Shown: positions 21,573 through 32,362, counted from the first letter of the stretch. The stretch: 58,831 bases of DNA from an uncultured Paracoccaceae bacterium (GCA_937895435.1 CALAXT010000038.1:1-58831); one strand, 5' to 3'. Notes: generated from the letters alone by a model not told the origin. Program-made: numbers and translations.

Positions 21573-22043
21573 TCAGACGTAAAGGATGTTCAAAACTTCA
21601 TAGCTGCGTTCACCGCCGGGTGTTTTGACCACAACGCTGTCACCGGCATCCTTGCCAATCAAGGCCCGTGCTAAGGGCGAGCGGATATTGAGCAAGCCAT
21701 TTTCAATATCGGCCTCTGCTTCACCCACGATCTGATAGGTTTTTTCTTCATCGGTATCTTCGTCAACCAATGTGACGGTCGCCCCAAATTTAATCGCGCC
21801 AGAAAAGCGGGTAGGGTCGATCACCTCGGCCAACGACAGCAGCGATTCCAGCTCTTTTATTCGGCCCTCAATAAAGCTCTGCTTTTCGCGGGCGGCGTGG
21901 TATTCGGCGTTTTCTGAAAGATCGCCATGCTCGCGCGCCTCGGCAATTGCGCGAATGACGGCGGGGCGTTCAACTGATTTCAGTTGACGCAATTCCGTAT
22001 CCAACGCGGTATGCCCAGTCCGGGTCATCGGTATCTTTTCCAT
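21573..22043 (-). CDS. greA: Transcription elongation factor GreA
   Basis: Stimulates RNA polymerase to cleave backtracked transcripts and resume elongation. From ATG 22043 the protein is 156 residues, the normal size: N-terminal coiled coil with the catalytic-tip acidic pair ([18 protein letters not shown]) and C-terminal FKBP-like domain ending [10 protein letters not shown]. Start [21 protein letters not shown] agrees with family N-termini; a longer frame from 22109 would run through a hairpin and is rejected. An 11-bp hairpin lies 25 bases upstream of the start. Confidence 0.96.
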   Translation of the reverse strand: MEKIPMTRTGHTALDTELRQLKSVERPAVIRAIAEAREHGDLSENAEYHAAREKQSFIEGRIKELESLLSLAEVIDPTRFSGAIKFGATVTLVDEDTDEEKTYQIVGEAEADIENGLLNIRSPLARALIGKDAGDSVVVKTPGGERSYEVLNILYV

Positions 22044-22067
22044 CGCACCATCCGCCTTAAATGATCC

Positions 22068-22093
22068 AAGCGCCACGGCTGCCCGTGGCGCTT
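22068..22093 (-). promoter_or_regulatory. Strong hairpin in the greA leader
   Basis: AAGCGCCACGG (22068-22078) and CCGTGGCGCTT (22083-22093) form a perfect 11-bp stem with a 4-base loop. No gene ends here on either strand (greA and ETF-QO diverge), and no T-tract follows in the greA direction, so this is probably a 5'-leader structure of greA and not a terminator. Confidence 0.6.
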
Positions 22094-22281
22094 TGTAAAA
22101 CGCTTTCAAACACCTGACCCGACCCGTGCAAAGATTGCAAGCGTTTCGAGGGCGCTGGCGGCTATTTCATGCCGCATGCAAGCGGTTTGATTGCGCAGCA
22201 TATGCCAGATGATTGACCCATAGACCGCGCTTGGGCTAACGCTGTGCGGGAATAAGATGACAAGACAAGGGGAACCCAAAG

Positions 22282-23931
22282 ATGCCCGATAGCATGCGCG
22301 AATCGATGGAATATGATGTTGTGATCGTGGGCGCTGGCCCGGCAGGCTTGTCGGCTGCGATTCGCCTGAAACAACTTGACCCTGATATGTCTGTTGTCGT
22401 GCTGGAAAAGGGTTCTGAGGTCGGCGCACATATTTTGTCGGGTGCAGTGCTGGACCCAGTTGGGTTGAACGCTCTGATCCCTGATTGGAAAGAGCGTGGC
22501 GCGCCAATTACGGTACCTGTGGCTGATGACAATTTTTACATGCTGGGCGAGGCGGGGCAAATCCGCATTCCCAATTGGCCTATGCCGGGGCTGATGTCGA
22601 ACCACGGAAATTATATTGTTTCGATGGCCAATGTCTGCCGTTGGATGGCCGAACAGGCCGAGGCGTTGGGTGTCGAAATTTTTCCCGGCATGTCCTGCTC
22701 AGAGCCGGTATTTGCCGAAGATGGTACCTTGCGCGGGGTGGTTGCGGGGGAATTTGGCCGCCAATCTGATGGCACCCCGGGCCCTGCGTATGAGCCGGGC
22801 ATGGAGCTTTTGGGAAAATATGTTTTTCTGGCAGAGGGTGTCAGGGGGTCGTTGTCAAAACAGATGATTGCGCGGTTTGCCCTGTCAGATGGGCATGAGC
22901 CGCAGAAATTTGGCCTTGGCATGAAAGAGATCTGGGAAATTGATCCCGAAAAGCACCGCTTGGGCAGCGTGACGCATACGATGGGCTGGCCGCTGGGCAG
23001 CAACGCGGGTGGTGGATCGTTTATCTATCATATTGATAACAATCAGGTCTATGTGGGCTTCGTGGTGCATCTAAACTACGAAAACCCACATCTATTCCCT
23101 TACATGGAGTTCCAGAGATTTAAGCACCACCCGATGGTGGCCGAGCTGTTGAAGGGTGGCAAGCGCGTGGCTTATGGCGCGCGGGCCATTTCTGAGGGCG
23201 GCTGGCAATCGATCCCCAAGGTGGCCTTTCCGGGGGGCGCCTTGTTGGGCTGCTCGGCCGGTTTGGTGAATGTGCCGCGGATCAAGGGCAACCATAACGC
23301 TATGCTGTCAGGTATTGCGGCGGCCGAAGCCGCGCACAGCGCCCTTCGGGCCGGGCGGTCAAGTGATACGCTTGAGGCCTATGAAACCGCGCTGCGCACT
23401 GGCCCGATCGCAAAAGACTTGAAAAAGGTGCGTAACGTCAAACCGCTTTGGTCCAAATTTGGTCTGTTGCCATCGCTGATCGGCGGCGGGCTGGACATGT
23501 GGACAAACAGTCTGGTGGGGCTGTCGCTTTTTGGAACGCTGAAACACGGTAAATCTGATGCGGCGGCGACTGGCTTGGCACGTGATCATGCGCCGATTGC
23601 CTATCCAAAGCCCGATGGGGTTCTGAGCTTTGATCGCCTGACCAACGTTGCCTTTAGCTTTACCAACCACGAAGAAAGCCAACCCGCGCATCTGACCTTG
23701 GCCAATGCGGATCTGCCGATCACCGTGAACTTGCCGCAATATGGCGAACCGGCGCAGCGCTATTGCCCCGCCGGTGTTTATGAGGTGGTAGGCCAAGGCG
23801 ACGCGGCCCGGTTCCAGATCAATTTTCAAAACTGCGTGCATTGTAAAACCTGCGATATCAAAGACCCCAGCCAGAACATCACTTGGGTCACGCCGCAGGG
23901 TGGGGATGGGCCGAACTATCCCAACATGTAG
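22282..23931 (+). CDS. Electron-transfer flavoprotein:ubiquinone oxidoreductase
   Basis: Membrane-associated FAD and 4Fe-4S enzyme that passes electrons from ETF (fatty acid, amino acid and sarcosine oxidation) to ubiquinone. The 549-residue protein has the FAD motif VIVGAGPAGLSAAIRL near residue 12, the conserved YDVVIVGAGPAG...EKGSEVGAHILSGAVLDP region, the quinone-binding/membrane segment in the middle, and C-terminal cluster cysteines in YCPAGVYE and NCVHCKTCDIKDP, ending GGDGPNYPNM as in the mitochondrial enzyme. ATG 22282 follows a GGGGAACC-like site. Divergent from greA. The ETF genes are not in the window. Confidence 0.97.
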   Translation: MPDSMRESMEYDVVIVGAGPAGLSAAIRLKQLDPDMSVVVLEKGSEVGAHILSGAVLDPVGLNALIPDWKERGAPITVPVADDNFYMLGEAGQIRIPNWPMPGLMSNHGNYIVSMANVCRWMAEQAEALGVEIFPGMSCSEPVFAEDGTLRGVVAGEFGRQSDGTPGPAYEPGMELLGKYVFLAEGVRGSLSKQMIARFALSDGHEPQKFGLGMKEIWEIDPEKHRLGSVTHTMGWPLGSNAGGGSFIYHIDNNQVYVGFVVHLNYENPHLFPYMEFQRFKHHPMVAELLKGGKRVAYGARAISEGGWQSIPKVAFPGGALLGCSAGLVNVPRIKGNHNAMLSGIAAAEAAHSALRAGRSSDTLEAYETALRTGPIAKDLKKVRNVKPLWSKFGLLPSLIGGGLDMWTNSLVGLSLFGTLKHGKSDAAATGLARDHAPIAYPKPDGVLSFDRLTNVAFSFTNHEESQPAHLTLANADLPITVNLPQYGEPAQRYCPAGVYEVVGQGDAARFQINFQNCVHCKTCDIKDPSQNITWVTPQGGDGPNYPNM

Positions 23932-24005
23932 CAGCGTCGGCGCGCCATTGCCTTGACCCCCATGGGGCACTAGGTTTGCCAGATGTTATCTTGGGAGGTT
24001 TGCCT

Positions 24006-25721
24006 GTGACCCAACCACACCGGCGCCGTTTGGTGCCCGCCGTTATGATCTGGCTGGCAGGGCTTGCCCCGGCAGGGCTTTTTGCCGACAGCGCTGATTT
24101 GCCCGATGGGTTTGCTGGCGCCTATCTTGCCGCGCGTCAGGCTGCCATTTCGGCTGATTTTGACGTGGCCGCGCAAAGCTACACCGAAGTTTTGGTGCGT
24201 GATCCGTCAAACCCTGCCAATTTGGAAAACGCCCTGTTGGCATATGTGGCAATTGGTCGGGTGGAAAGTGCCTTGCCATTGGCGCAAAAACTGCTTGGCT
24301 TGGCGCCGGAAAACCCGCTGGCGGCGCTGGTGGTTCTGGCAGGCAAGATCAAGACGCGCCAGTTTGGTGCGGTGGTCGCAGATTTCCGCGCTGCCACACA
24401 AGTGGGCACGCTGGTTGACACGCTGTTGCTGGCTTGGGCGCAACTGGGACAGGGCTATGTGCCCGAGGCGATGTTGGCATTTGATGAGGTGATCACGCAG
24501 CCGCAAACCGCGGCGTTTGGGCTGTATCACAAAGCGATGGCGCTGGCCTCGGTGGGTGATTTTGAACAGGCTGACGCGTTGCTGTCAGACGGCCGTGCCA
24601 CGCCAACCCGTGGCGCCATTCTGGCGCATGTGTCCATTCTCAGCCAGCTGGAACGTAATGCCGATGCGATTGCGCTGCTAAAGGGCCGGTTTGATCCTGA
24701 TATGGATCCGCAATTGCGCGCGCTGCGCGACCAACTGGTGGCGGGCAAAACCCTGCGCTTTGATGCTGTGCGCACGCCGGTGGATGGCATGGCCGAGGTT
24801 TTTTTAAGTGTCGCCGAAGTATTGGCAACCGAACCCGCCGATGGCAGCGCCCTGATCAATGCACGCATCGCGCAATATTTGCGCCCCACCCTGACTGACG
24901 CGACGCTGCTGTCAGCCGAAATGTTGGCCGAGCGTGAACAATATGATTTGGCCAGCAGCACCTATGAGCAGGTTCAGGCTGACGATCCGGCTTTTGTGCG
25001 GGCTGAGTTGGGGCGGGCGGATGCGCTGTTTCGCGATGATCAACGGGCCGAGGCGCTGAATGCCATGCGCGCGTTGACCAAACGCTTTGCCGATATCCCT
25101 GCAGTGCATGTGACCTTGGGCGATATGCTGCGCCGTGATGAGCAATTTGCAGCAGCCACCCCGGTTTATGATACGGCAATCGCACTGTTGGGTGAGGCGC
25201 GGCCAGGCCACTGGCGGGTCTATTATACCCGCGGCATTTCTCACGAACGCAGCGGTCGAATGGATTTGGCCGAGGTTGATATGCGTATGGCGCTGAAATT
25301 GAACCCCGGTCAGCCCGATGTGCTGAATTATCTGGGCTATGCCTTCATCGATGAAAACCGTAACTTAGATGAGGCCATGGATATGATCCAACGCGCCGTG
25401 GCCGCCCGTCCAGACAATGGGGCAATCGTTGACAGTTTGGCGTGGGCCTTGTTTCGGCTGGGCCGCTACGACGAGGCAATTGAGCCGATGGAGCGTGCCG
25501 CCACTTTGGAAGCGGTCGACCCGATCGTGAATGACCACCTGGGCGATGTCTATTGGGCCGTCGGCCGCAAGCGCGAGGCTGAATTTCAATGGCACCGTGC
25601 GTTATCATTTGACCCTGAACCCGATGAGGCCAAACGGATCCGGCGGAAGTTGGAAATTGGGCTGGATGCTGTGCTGCGTGAAGAGGGTGCCCCCCCGCTA
25701 TTGGCCTTGCCCCAAAAATGA
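24006..25721 (+). CDS. Secreted tetratricopeptide-repeat protein
   Basis: Periplasmic or membrane-tethered TPR protein of unknown partner. From GTG 24006, which has an ideal GGGAGG site 7 bases upstream, the product is 571 residues with a signal peptide ([22 protein letters not shown]). TPR-like helical pairs run through the protein; the clearest lie in the C-terminal third ([20 protein letters not shown], then [19 protein letters not shown]). The sequence between residues 60 and 350 is degenerate TPR. Its stop overlaps ispE (ATGA), so the two are coupled. Similar proteins precede ispE throughout Rhodobacterales. A C7 run lies at 25690-25696. Confidence 0.88.
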   Translation: MTQPHRRRLVPAVMIWLAGLAPAGLFADSADLPDGFAGAYLAARQAAISADFDVAAQSYTEVLVRDPSNPANLENALLAYVAIGRVESALPLAQKLLGLAPENPLAALVVLAGKIKTRQFGAVVADFRAATQVGTLVDTLLLAWAQLGQGYVPEAMLAFDEVITQPQTAAFGLYHKAMALASVGDFEQADALLSDGRATPTRGAILAHVSILSQLERNADAIALLKGRFDPDMDPQLRALRDQLVAGKTLRFDAVRTPVDGMAEVFLSVAEVLATEPADGSALINARIAQYLRPTLTDATLLSAEMLAEREQYDLASSTYEQVQADDPAFVRAELGRADALFRDDQRAEALNAMRALTKRFADIPAVHVTLGDMLRRDEQFAAATPVYDTAIALLGEARPGHWRVYYTRGISHERSGRMDLAEVDMRMALKLNPGQPDVLNYLGYAFIDENRNLDEAMDMIQRAVAARPDNGAIVDSLAWALFRLGRYDEAIEPMERAATLEAVDPIVNDHLGDVYWAVGRKREAEFQWHRALSFDPEPDEAKRIRRKLEIGLDAVLREEGAPPLLALPQK

Positions 25722-26602
25722 CATTTGCGGGCTGTTTTTCTGACCATCCTGGCCTTGATGCCTGTTTGGGTTTTGCGCCTGCCAAGATCAATCTGACCCT
25801 GCATGTTACTGGCCAGCGTGTGGATGGCTATCACCTGCTTGATAGTTTGGTGGTCTTTGCTGATGTGGGCGATCAGGTGACAGCGGGCGTGGGTGATGCG
25901 CTGACGCTTGCAGTCGCTGGCCCTCAGGGTGCAGGCTTGCCTGTGGGGGATAACAACTTGGTGCTGGCTGCGGCACGCTTGTTGGCACCGGGTCGTGGTG
26001 CCACCCTGCAGTTAGAAAAAAATCTGCCCGTCGCCTCAGGCATCGGGGGTGGGTCAAGCGATGCGGCGGCGGCCGTGCGGGTGCTGTGTGATTTGTGGCA
26101 CCAGCCCTTGCCCGAACCGCAAAGCTTGGTGGCGTTGGGTGCGGATGTTCCTGTGTGCCTGTCGGCGCAAACGGTGCGGATGTCTGGCATTGGCGAGGTG
26201 TTGACCCAAGTGCCGATCTTGCCTGAATTTTTTATGGTTCTGGCCAATCCTGGCGTGCCGGTGTCCACGGCTGCGATTTTTCGCACATTGCCCCAAAAGG
26301 CCAACCCTGCAATGCCCCAAAGCTTGCCCGTTTTGCCCAATGCTGTGGCGTTGGCCGAATGGCTTGCGCAAATGCGCAACGATCTGGAACAGCCTGCCCG
26401 GGCGCTGGCCCCGGCGGTAACGGCCACGCTTTCAGCGCTGGCCGCCCAGCCGGGTTGTTTGTTCGCGCGTATGTCGGGATCGGGTGCGACCTGTTTTGGA
26501 ATTTTTGCCACAGCCCCCGTGGCGCGCGCTGCAGCCATTGCCTTGCAAAAATCTGAGCCACAATGGTGGGTTGCTCCCGCTGGGGTATTTGCCGGGTTTT
26601 AG
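25718..26602 (+). CDS. ispE: 4-diphosphocytidyl-2-C-methyl-D-erythritol kinase
   Basis: GHMP-family kinase that phosphorylates CDP-methylerythritol, fourth step of the MEP isoprenoid pathway, feeding ubiquinone and bacteriohopanoid or carotenoid synthesis. The 294-residue protein has the [20 protein letters not shown] motif near the N-terminus and the ATP-binding glycine loop [17 protein letters not shown]; the C-terminal GHMP motif is [12 protein letters not shown]. The start at ATG 25718 overlaps the TPR gene stop; the extra N-terminal 20 residues before the conserved block leave some doubt about the exact start. Ends in a strong bidirectional terminator. Confidence 0.95.
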   Translation: MTFAGCFSDHPGLDACLGFAPAKINLTLHVTGQRVDGYHLLDSLVVFADVGDQVTAGVGDALTLAVAGPQGAGLPVGDNNLVLAAARLLAPGRGATLQLEKNLPVASGIGGGSSDAAAAVRVLCDLWHQPLPEPQSLVALGADVPVCLSAQTVRMSGIGEVLTQVPILPEFFMVLANPGVPVSTAAIFRTLPQKANPAMPQSLPVLPNAVALAEWLAQMRNDLEQPARALAPAVTATLSALAAQPGCLFARMSGSGATCFGIFATAPVARAAAIALQKSEPQWWVAPAGVFAGF

Positions 26603-26647
26603 TGCCAACCTTGGCAAAAACTCACCCATACAAATGGCCACCCACCA

Positions 26648-26688
26648 TAAAAAAGGCCCGGGCATGATGCCCGGGCCCTTCGTTTTTT
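26648..26688. terminator. Bidirectional terminator between ispE and amtB
   Basis: GGCCCGGGC (26655-26663) pairs with GCCCGGGCC (26669-26677) around a short ATGAT loop. An A7 run precedes and a T6 run follows, so it works for both ispE (plus) and the convergent amtB (minus). Confidence 0.93.
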
Positions 26689-26702
26689 AAGACTGAGAGA
26701 TC

Positions 26703-28046
26703 TTAGCCTTTGTGAAACTCAGGATAAGCTTCCATGCCAAGCTCTGATGTATCAAGACCCATGATTTCATCTTCGGCTGTGACCCGCAGGCCCATGGTTG
26801 CCTTGATGACCAGCCAAACCACCGCCGACACGATTGACACGAACAGACCCACAACAACGATTGAGTAGAGCTGGGTGCCAAGTGAGGCATCTGGGTTGGT
26901 CAGCACAACGGCGATGGTGCCCCAAATCCCGGCGCACAGGTGCACTGGGATGGCACCCACAACATCGTCAATCTTCAGCTTGTCCAGCAGTGGCACTACA
27001 AACACGACCAGCACACCACCCACAGCACCGATCAAGGTGGCCATGCCAATGCCTGGTGTCAGCGGCTCGGCGGTGATCGACACCAGACCGGCCAAGGCGC
27101 CGTTCATGATCATGGTTAGATCAGGCTTTTTGTAAAGAAACTGCGTCAGCAGCAGTGCTGCGATCGACCCGCCAGCCGCAGCGGCATTGGTGTTTACAAA
27201 GATCCGGCTCACATCAGCCACATCGCCCACTGATCCCATTGCCAGCTGTGAGCCGCCGTTAAAGCCAAACCAACCAAGCCACAGGATAAACGTGCCCAAT
27301 GTTGCCATTGCCAAGTTTGAGCCCGGCATTGGGTTTACCTTGCCGTCTTTGCCATACTTGCCAATACGCGGCCCAAGGATGATTGCGCCGACAAGTGCAG
27401 CCCAGCCACCGACCGAATGCACGACCGTCGAACCTGCAAAGTCCAGAAAACCAGCCGCGTCAAGAAAGCCACCACCCCATTTCCAGCTTGCCTGGATTGG
27501 ATAGATAACAGCGGTCAATACGATGGTGAAAACCAGAAACGGCCACAGTTTGATCCGCTCGGCCAAAGCACCCGATACGATCGACGCAGTTGCTGCACAA
27601 AACATCAACTGGAAAAAGAAATCTGACCCAGTTGAGGCATAGGAATAATCATCCGCTGCATCCGCCGTCACACCAACAGCTTCGAGCAGTGCGGGGGCAA
27701 AAGCACCCAGATAGCCACCTGTCTCATCAGTGCCGATCGACCAGTTGCCCAGCGGGTACATGAGGTTGTAACCAATCAGGTAGTAAAAGACGCACGCCAA
27801 CGAAAACAGCGCCAAATTCTTCGTCAGCTGCATCGTGACGTTCTTTGAACGCACCAGCCCGGCTTCCAGCATGGCAAACCCTGCGGCCATAAAGAACACC
27901 AGAAAGCCGCCCACCAGAAACAGCAGTGAGTTCATAATAAAGACCATATCGGTCGGAACAGCGGCGGGCACATCCTGTGCCAAGGCGGGCACGCTCATTG
28001 CCAGCAGCGCGCTGACAGGCCCCAAGCTTCTTTGAAGGTATTTCAT
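26703..28046 (-). CDS. amtB: Ammonium transporter AmtB
   Basis: Trimeric inner-membrane channel for ammonium uptake under nitrogen limitation. From ATG 28046 the 447-residue product has a cleavable signal peptide (MKYLQRSLGPVSALLAMSVP then ALA), eleven hydrophobic helices and the family's conserved regions: FFMAAGFAMLEAGLVRSKN, DFAGSTVVHSVGGWAALVG with the pore-region Asp, and GGSIAALLLTQF. The C-terminal tail GLRVTAEDEIMGLDTSELGMEAYPEF is the PII-interacting regulatory arm. It lies 28 bases after glnK, forming the standard glnK-amtB operon; the longer open frame into glnK is not used. Confidence 0.97.
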   Translation of the reverse strand: MKYLQRSLGPVSALLAMSVPALAQDVPAAVPTDMVFIMNSLLFLVGGFLVFFMAAGFAMLEAGLVRSKNVTMQLTKNLALFSLACVFYYLIGYNLMYPLGNWSIGTDETGGYLGAFAPALLEAVGVTADAADDYSYASTGSDFFFQLMFCAATASIVSGALAERIKLWPFLVFTIVLTAVIYPIQASWKWGGGFLDAAGFLDFAGSTVVHSVGGWAALVGAIILGPRIGKYGKDGKVNPMPGSNLAMATLGTFILWLGWFGFNGGSQLAMGSVGDVADVSRIFVNTNAAAAGGSIAALLLTQFLYKKPDLTMIMNGALAGLVSITAEPLTPGIGMATLIGAVGGVLVVFVVPLLDKLKIDDVVGAIPVHLCAGIWGTIAVVLTNPDASLGTQLYSIVVVGLFVSIVSAVVWLVIKATMGLRVTAEDEIMGLDTSELGMEAYPEFHKG

Positions 28047-28074
28047 GATGCTATCTTTCCCTTGATCGCCCGCG

Positions 28075-28428
<354 letters not shown>

Positions 28429-28486
28429 CTAAACATTTGCGCATCGGATACGTTACCAGTTCAAAAGCGCCCCTTTGTTCCCCACG

Positions 28487-28502
28487 TGCAAGAAACGGCC
28501 CC
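28487..28502 (-). promoter_or_regulatory. Possible sigma-54 promoter of glnK-amtB
   Basis: On the minus strand GGGGCCG, four bases, TTGCA has the invariant GG and GC dinucleotides 10 bases apart that sigma-54 needs (consensus TGGCACG-N4-TTGCA); three outer positions differ. A TGCGCATGGGCGCA dyad at 28505-28518 could be an activator site. In some relatives NtrC works with sigma-70 instead, so this is tentative. The rest of the 305-base gap (28414-28718) shows nothing else clear. Confidence 0.35.
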
Positions 28503-28718
28503 CCTGCGCATGGGCGCAAAGCAGAAAAAACGCACAAATTTTGCACAAATTGATTGATGTGATTATTTTTTAGGCGGCCAGCAAAGCCGAATCGCTGTCA
28601 TCACACGTTCACAACCCCTGCGGTTGCGGTTAAACATGGGGCCATGACAGGGCGTGCGGCGCCATTTGGCCTGCGATGTCGGGCCGCAAGGCAGGCTGAT
28701 AGGACGGGCGGGCAAGAC

Positions 28719-30941
28719 ATGGCAGGTTCGGGCAGAAAACCACCGCCGTTGGTCGCAGAGCGGCGCACTGCGGGCGTGAAAGTGAAAGCGCACAAGGCGG
28801 TGCGCAAACCCTCAGGCAAACCCAAAGTTTCCGCCAAAGCAAAAGCGCCGCGGGGGGGCAATTTTTTAACGCGTCTGATTGGTGCCGTTTTTCGCCTGAT
28901 TGCGCGGATTATGTGGTGGATTGGGTCGCGGGTGGCCTTGGCTGTGGCCATTGTTCTTGGGGGAGCGGTCTTTTATTTTCACCAAACCCTGCCGCCCCTC
29001 GAAGATTTGCTGGATGCCCGCGCGCGCGGATCTGTCACATTTTTAGATAGGCAGGGGGCAGTTTTTGCGTGGCGGGGTGAAACCTTTGGTGGTCAGATCA
29101 CGGCTGATCATGTGTCGCCCTATTTGAAAAACGCAATCATAGCCACGGAAGACAAACGGTTTTATCAGCATTTTGGCGTCAGCCCGCGGGGTATTGCCAG
29201 CGCGATTGCGATCAATTTGCGCGCAGGCCGGGGCGCTTTGCAGGGCAATGGTGGGTCAACCATCACACAGCAGGTTGCCAAATTGTTGTGTCTGGGCGTG
29301 CCCTATGATCCCAAGTCTGGCCAATCTGAGGCCGCATATGAAGCAGAGTGCCGCAAAGGCTCTGTTTGGCGCAAGCTGAAAGAGGTGCCCTATGCGCTGG
29401 CAATGGAAACCAAATACTCCAAAGACGATATTTTAACGATCTATCTTAATCGGGCCTATCTGGGTGCGGGGGCGCGTGGCTTTGAAGCTGCAAGCCAGCG
29501 CTATTTTGGAAAATCGGCCAATGTCTTGTTACCGGCCGAAGGCGCGATGTTGGCCGGGTTGCTGATCGCCCCCAGTCGATTTGCGCCCACAAACAATTTG
29601 GCGCGGGCGCAGGGGCGGGCCAATGTGATCTTAGGCTTGATGGCTGATCAGGGCTATATCACCCCACAACAAGCGGCCGAGGGGCGCACCCGCCCGGCCC
29701 AATTGTCAGAAGCAGCCGAGGCCCGCGCGGGCGGCTATTTTGCTGATTGGGTAATGGAAAGTGCCAAGGATTTTCTGAACGCGACCACGGCCGCCACAAA
29801 AGATGTCGTGATCCGCACCACCTTTGATCGGCGCATCCAAACTGCGGCTGAAAGTGCGTTGAAAGATGTCTTTGATGCCCGGGTCAAAGATGGATCAAAG
29901 GCGCAGGCTGCCATTGTTGTGATGTCATCAGATGGTGCGGTGCATGCGATGGTGGGGGGGCGCAAAACCCAAGTATCGGGTGCGTTCAACCGGGCCACGC
30001 AAGCAAAACGCCAAACCGGATCAAGTTTTAAACCATTTGTCTATGCCGCCGCGCTGGATTTGGGCTATCAACCTGAAGACTTGGTGGATGACACGCCCCT
30101 GACGCTTGATATTCCGGGTTCTGGGCCATGGAGCCCGCGCAACTATGATGGCAAGTTCAAAGGCCCAATCACGCTGACCCAAGCGCTGGCGGAATCGCGC
30201 AACATTCCGGCTGTTCGGGTGTCGGAAACGGTTGGGCGGGATGCGGTGCGGACGGTTGCGCAAAGCTTTGGCATTGGCAGCGTGTTAGCCGATGGCCCGG
30301 CGCTGGCGCTGGGGGCCTCAGAATCAACTCTCATTGAAATGACTGGTGCCTATGCTGGCATTTTGAACGGTGGCACCAGCGTGACACCCTATGGGCTGGT
30401 TGATCTGCGGATTCAGGCGGATGATATGGCGCTGGTGGGCCAAGATGGTGGCTTGGGCGAACGTGCCATCTCTGAGCCGGCCGCGCGTGAACTGATTGCG
30501 ATGATGACGCAGGTGATGGCTGTTGGCACCGGCACCCGAGCGGCACTGTCAGAACGAGAAACCGCTGGAAAATCGGGCACAACCCAAGCGGCTCGCGACG
30601 CATGGTTTATTGGGTTTAGCGCTGAGTATGTTACCGGTGTGTGGATGGGCTATGATGATAACAGCCCGCTTAGTGGTGTGACAGGCGGTGGGCTGCCGGC
30701 TGAGATTTGGCACGAAACCATGCTCCGCGTGCATGATGGCTTGCCGGCCAATCCCCTACCGCGCATTGATGCGTTCACCACATCTGCCACGATCCGTGCG
30801 GGGTTAGAGCCGCTGTCATCCTCGGCGCGGCCGAGCGTTTATGACATGGGCGGCCGCCTTAACGGCACTGGATCGCAATCTGGCAGTATGATTGACCGGG
30901 TGCTGCACGATCTGTTTGGGTTTGGCCGCGCGCAACGCTAG
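28719..30941 (+). CDS. Class A penicillin-binding protein (transglycosylase/transpeptidase)
   Basis: Bifunctional peptidoglycan synthase anchored in the inner membrane. From ATG 28719 the product is 740 residues: a Lys/Arg/Pro-rich cytoplasmic tail (about 1-60), one transmembrane helix (about 68-88, VALAVAIVLGGAVFYF), a GT51 glycosyltransferase domain with catalytic Glu in TEDKRFYQHFG (about 142) plus GGSTITQQ and ETKYSKDDILTIYLN, and a transpeptidase domain with active-site Ser in GSSFKPFVY (about 435), SRN and KSGTT motifs. An earlier in-frame start at 28644 is possible. It stands alone, divergent from glnK and convergent with purD. Confidence 0.94.
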   Translation: MAGSGRKPPPLVAERRTAGVKVKAHKAVRKPSGKPKVSAKAKAPRGGNFLTRLIGAVFRLIARIMWWIGSRVALAVAIVLGGAVFYFHQTLPPLEDLLDARARGSVTFLDRQGAVFAWRGETFGGQITADHVSPYLKNAIIATEDKRFYQHFGVSPRGIASAIAINLRAGRGALQGNGGSTITQQVAKLLCLGVPYDPKSGQSEAAYEAECRKGSVWRKLKEVPYALAMETKYSKDDILTIYLNRAYLGAGARGFEAASQRYFGKSANVLLPAEGAMLAGLLIAPSRFAPTNNLARAQGRANVILGLMADQGYITPQQAAEGRTRPAQLSEAAEARAGGYFADWVMESAKDFLNATTAATKDVVIRTTFDRRIQTAAESALKDVFDARVKDGSKAQAAIVVMSSDGAVHAMVGGRKTQVSGAFNRATQAKRQTGSSFKPFVYAAALDLGYQPEDLVDDTPLTLDIPGSGPWSPRNYDGKFKGPITLTQALAESRNIPAVRVSETVGRDAVRTVAQSFGIGSVLADGPALALGASESTLIEMTGAYAGILNGGTSVTPYGLVDLRIQADDMALVGQDGGLGERAISEPAARELIAMMTQVMAVGTGTRAALSERETAGKSGTTQAARDAWFIGFSAEYVTGVWMGYDDNSPLSGVTGGGLPAEIWHETMLRVHDGLPANPLPRIDAFTTSATIRAGLEPLSSSARPSVYDMGGRLNGTGSQSGSMIDRVLHDLFGFGRAQR

Positions 30942-31006
30942 GTCTGGCCCAAACGCTTGATCCTGCCAGCCGTTTGATCGATTGGGCTGGGGCATGCGTG
31001 GCGCGC

Positions 31007-32269
31007 TCAGAGCGCGCGCCAGCCGATATCGTTGCGGCAAAACCCTTCAGGCCAATCGATGTTGGCCACCATATCATAAGCGCGTGCCCGCGCTTGGGCC
31101 AGCGTGTCGCCGCGTGCGGTTACGTTTAAGACCCGCCCACCCGTCGCCACGACCTGGCCATCTTTTTCGGCTGTTCCAGCGTGAAAGACCATTTGATGTG
31201 CGGTTTCTGGCTGGCTGTCCAACCCGTGAATGGTTGTGCCTTTGTCATAGGCGCCAGGATAGCCGCGCGCTGCCATCACGACCGACAGCGCATGATCCTC
31301 GGCCCATTGGGGCGTCACCTGATCCAGCCGTCCTTCAGCACAGGCGAGCATCAGATCAAGCGCCTGCGCACCCAAACGCATCATCAACACCTGACATTCC
31401 GGGTCGCCAAAGCGGGCATTGTATTCCACCAACCGCGCGCGCCCGTCTGCGATCATCAGCCCCGCATAAAGCACCCCCTGATAGGGCATGCCACGCCGCG
31501 CCATTTCGGCCATGGTTGGGCGAATGATTTGGGCCAATGTCTGTTCCACGATCGCATCGGTCAGAACTGGTGCTGGCGAATAGGCCCCCATACCGCCGGT
31601 ATTGGGCCCCTGATCGCCATCAAAGGCGCGTTTGTGATCTTGGGCTGTGCCAATGGGACACACAGTTTGTCCATCGCACAGCACAAAAAAGCTGGCCTCT
31701 TCGCCCGGCATGAATTCTTCAATCACCACCTCGGCGCCCGCGTCACCAAAAGCGCCGCCAAAGATCATATCAATCGCGTCCAAGCCATCTTGCAACGTTT
31801 CAGCGACCACAACGCCTTTGCCCGCCGCCAGCCCATCAGCCTTGACCACAATTGGCGCGCCCATCTTTGTTACATAGGCCCGCGCATCAGCGGCGTGGTC
31901 AAACCGGGCCCATGCAGCGGTTGGCGCATCGCAGGCGTCACAAATTTCTTTTGTGAAGGCCTTTGACGCTTCCAATTGCGCCGCCGCAGCCGAGGGGCCA
32001 AAGGTTGTGATGCCAGCTGCCCGCAGGCGGTCTGACACGCCCGCCGCCAGCGGAGCTTCAGGACCAATGACCACGAAATCAATCGCATTTTCTTCGGCAA
32101 AGGTCGCAACAACGCCACCATCGAGAATATTGATATCAGCGCATTCCGCCAATTGGGCGATCCCGGCATTGCCCGGCGCCACAATCAGTCGCCCGCATTT
32201 TGGATTTTGCTTGATGGCCCATGCCAGCGCGTGTTCACGCCCGCCGCTGCCCAATATCAGAATATTCAT
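31007..32269 (-). CDS. purD: Phosphoribosylamine-glycine ligase
   Basis: ATP-grasp enzyme for the second step of purine synthesis, joining glycine to phosphoribosylamine. From ATG 32269 the 420-residue protein begins MNILILGSGGREHALAWAI and has the ATP-grasp blocks MGAPIVVKADGLAAGKGVVVA, EEFMPGEEASFFVLCDG and YNARFGDPECQV. The longer open frame upstream is excluded because the conserved N-terminus defines the start. Divergent from xseA over 93 bases. A 7-bp inverted repeat with AGCGCGC arms (31001-31017) overlaps its stop codon; with no T-run its role is unclear. Confidence 0.97.
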   Translation of the reverse strand: MNILILGSGGREHALAWAIKQNPKCGRLIVAPGNAGIAQLAECADINILDGGVVATFAEENAIDFVVIGPEAPLAAGVSDRLRAAGITTFGPSAAAAQLEASKAFTKEICDACDAPTAAWARFDHAADARAYVTKMGAPIVVKADGLAAGKGVVVAETLQDGLDAIDMIFGGAFGDAGAEVVIEEFMPGEEASFFVLCDGQTVCPIGTAQDHKRAFDGDQGPNTGGMGAYSPAPVLTDAIVEQTLAQIIRPTMAEMARRGMPYQGVLYAGLMIADGRARLVEYNARFGDPECQVLMMRLGAQALDLMLACAEGRLDQVTPQWAEDHALSVVMAARGYPGAYDKGTTIHGLDSQPETAHQMVFHAGTAEKDGQVVATGGRVLNVTARGDTLAQARARAYDMVANIDWPEGFCRNDIGWRAL

Positions 32270-32362
32270 GGCAATGCCTTTCCCTGACCTCGCGCGCCTT
32301 CTAAGATGGTGAAACGCTGCACACAAGGCATGCGCCCCCTGAACCGCCCGCAAAGGCACGCC

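Noticed and set aside
22044-22109. N-terminally extended GreA
   Set aside because: The added residues come from a perfect hairpin and are absent from the family; ATG 22043 gives the standard 156-residue protein.
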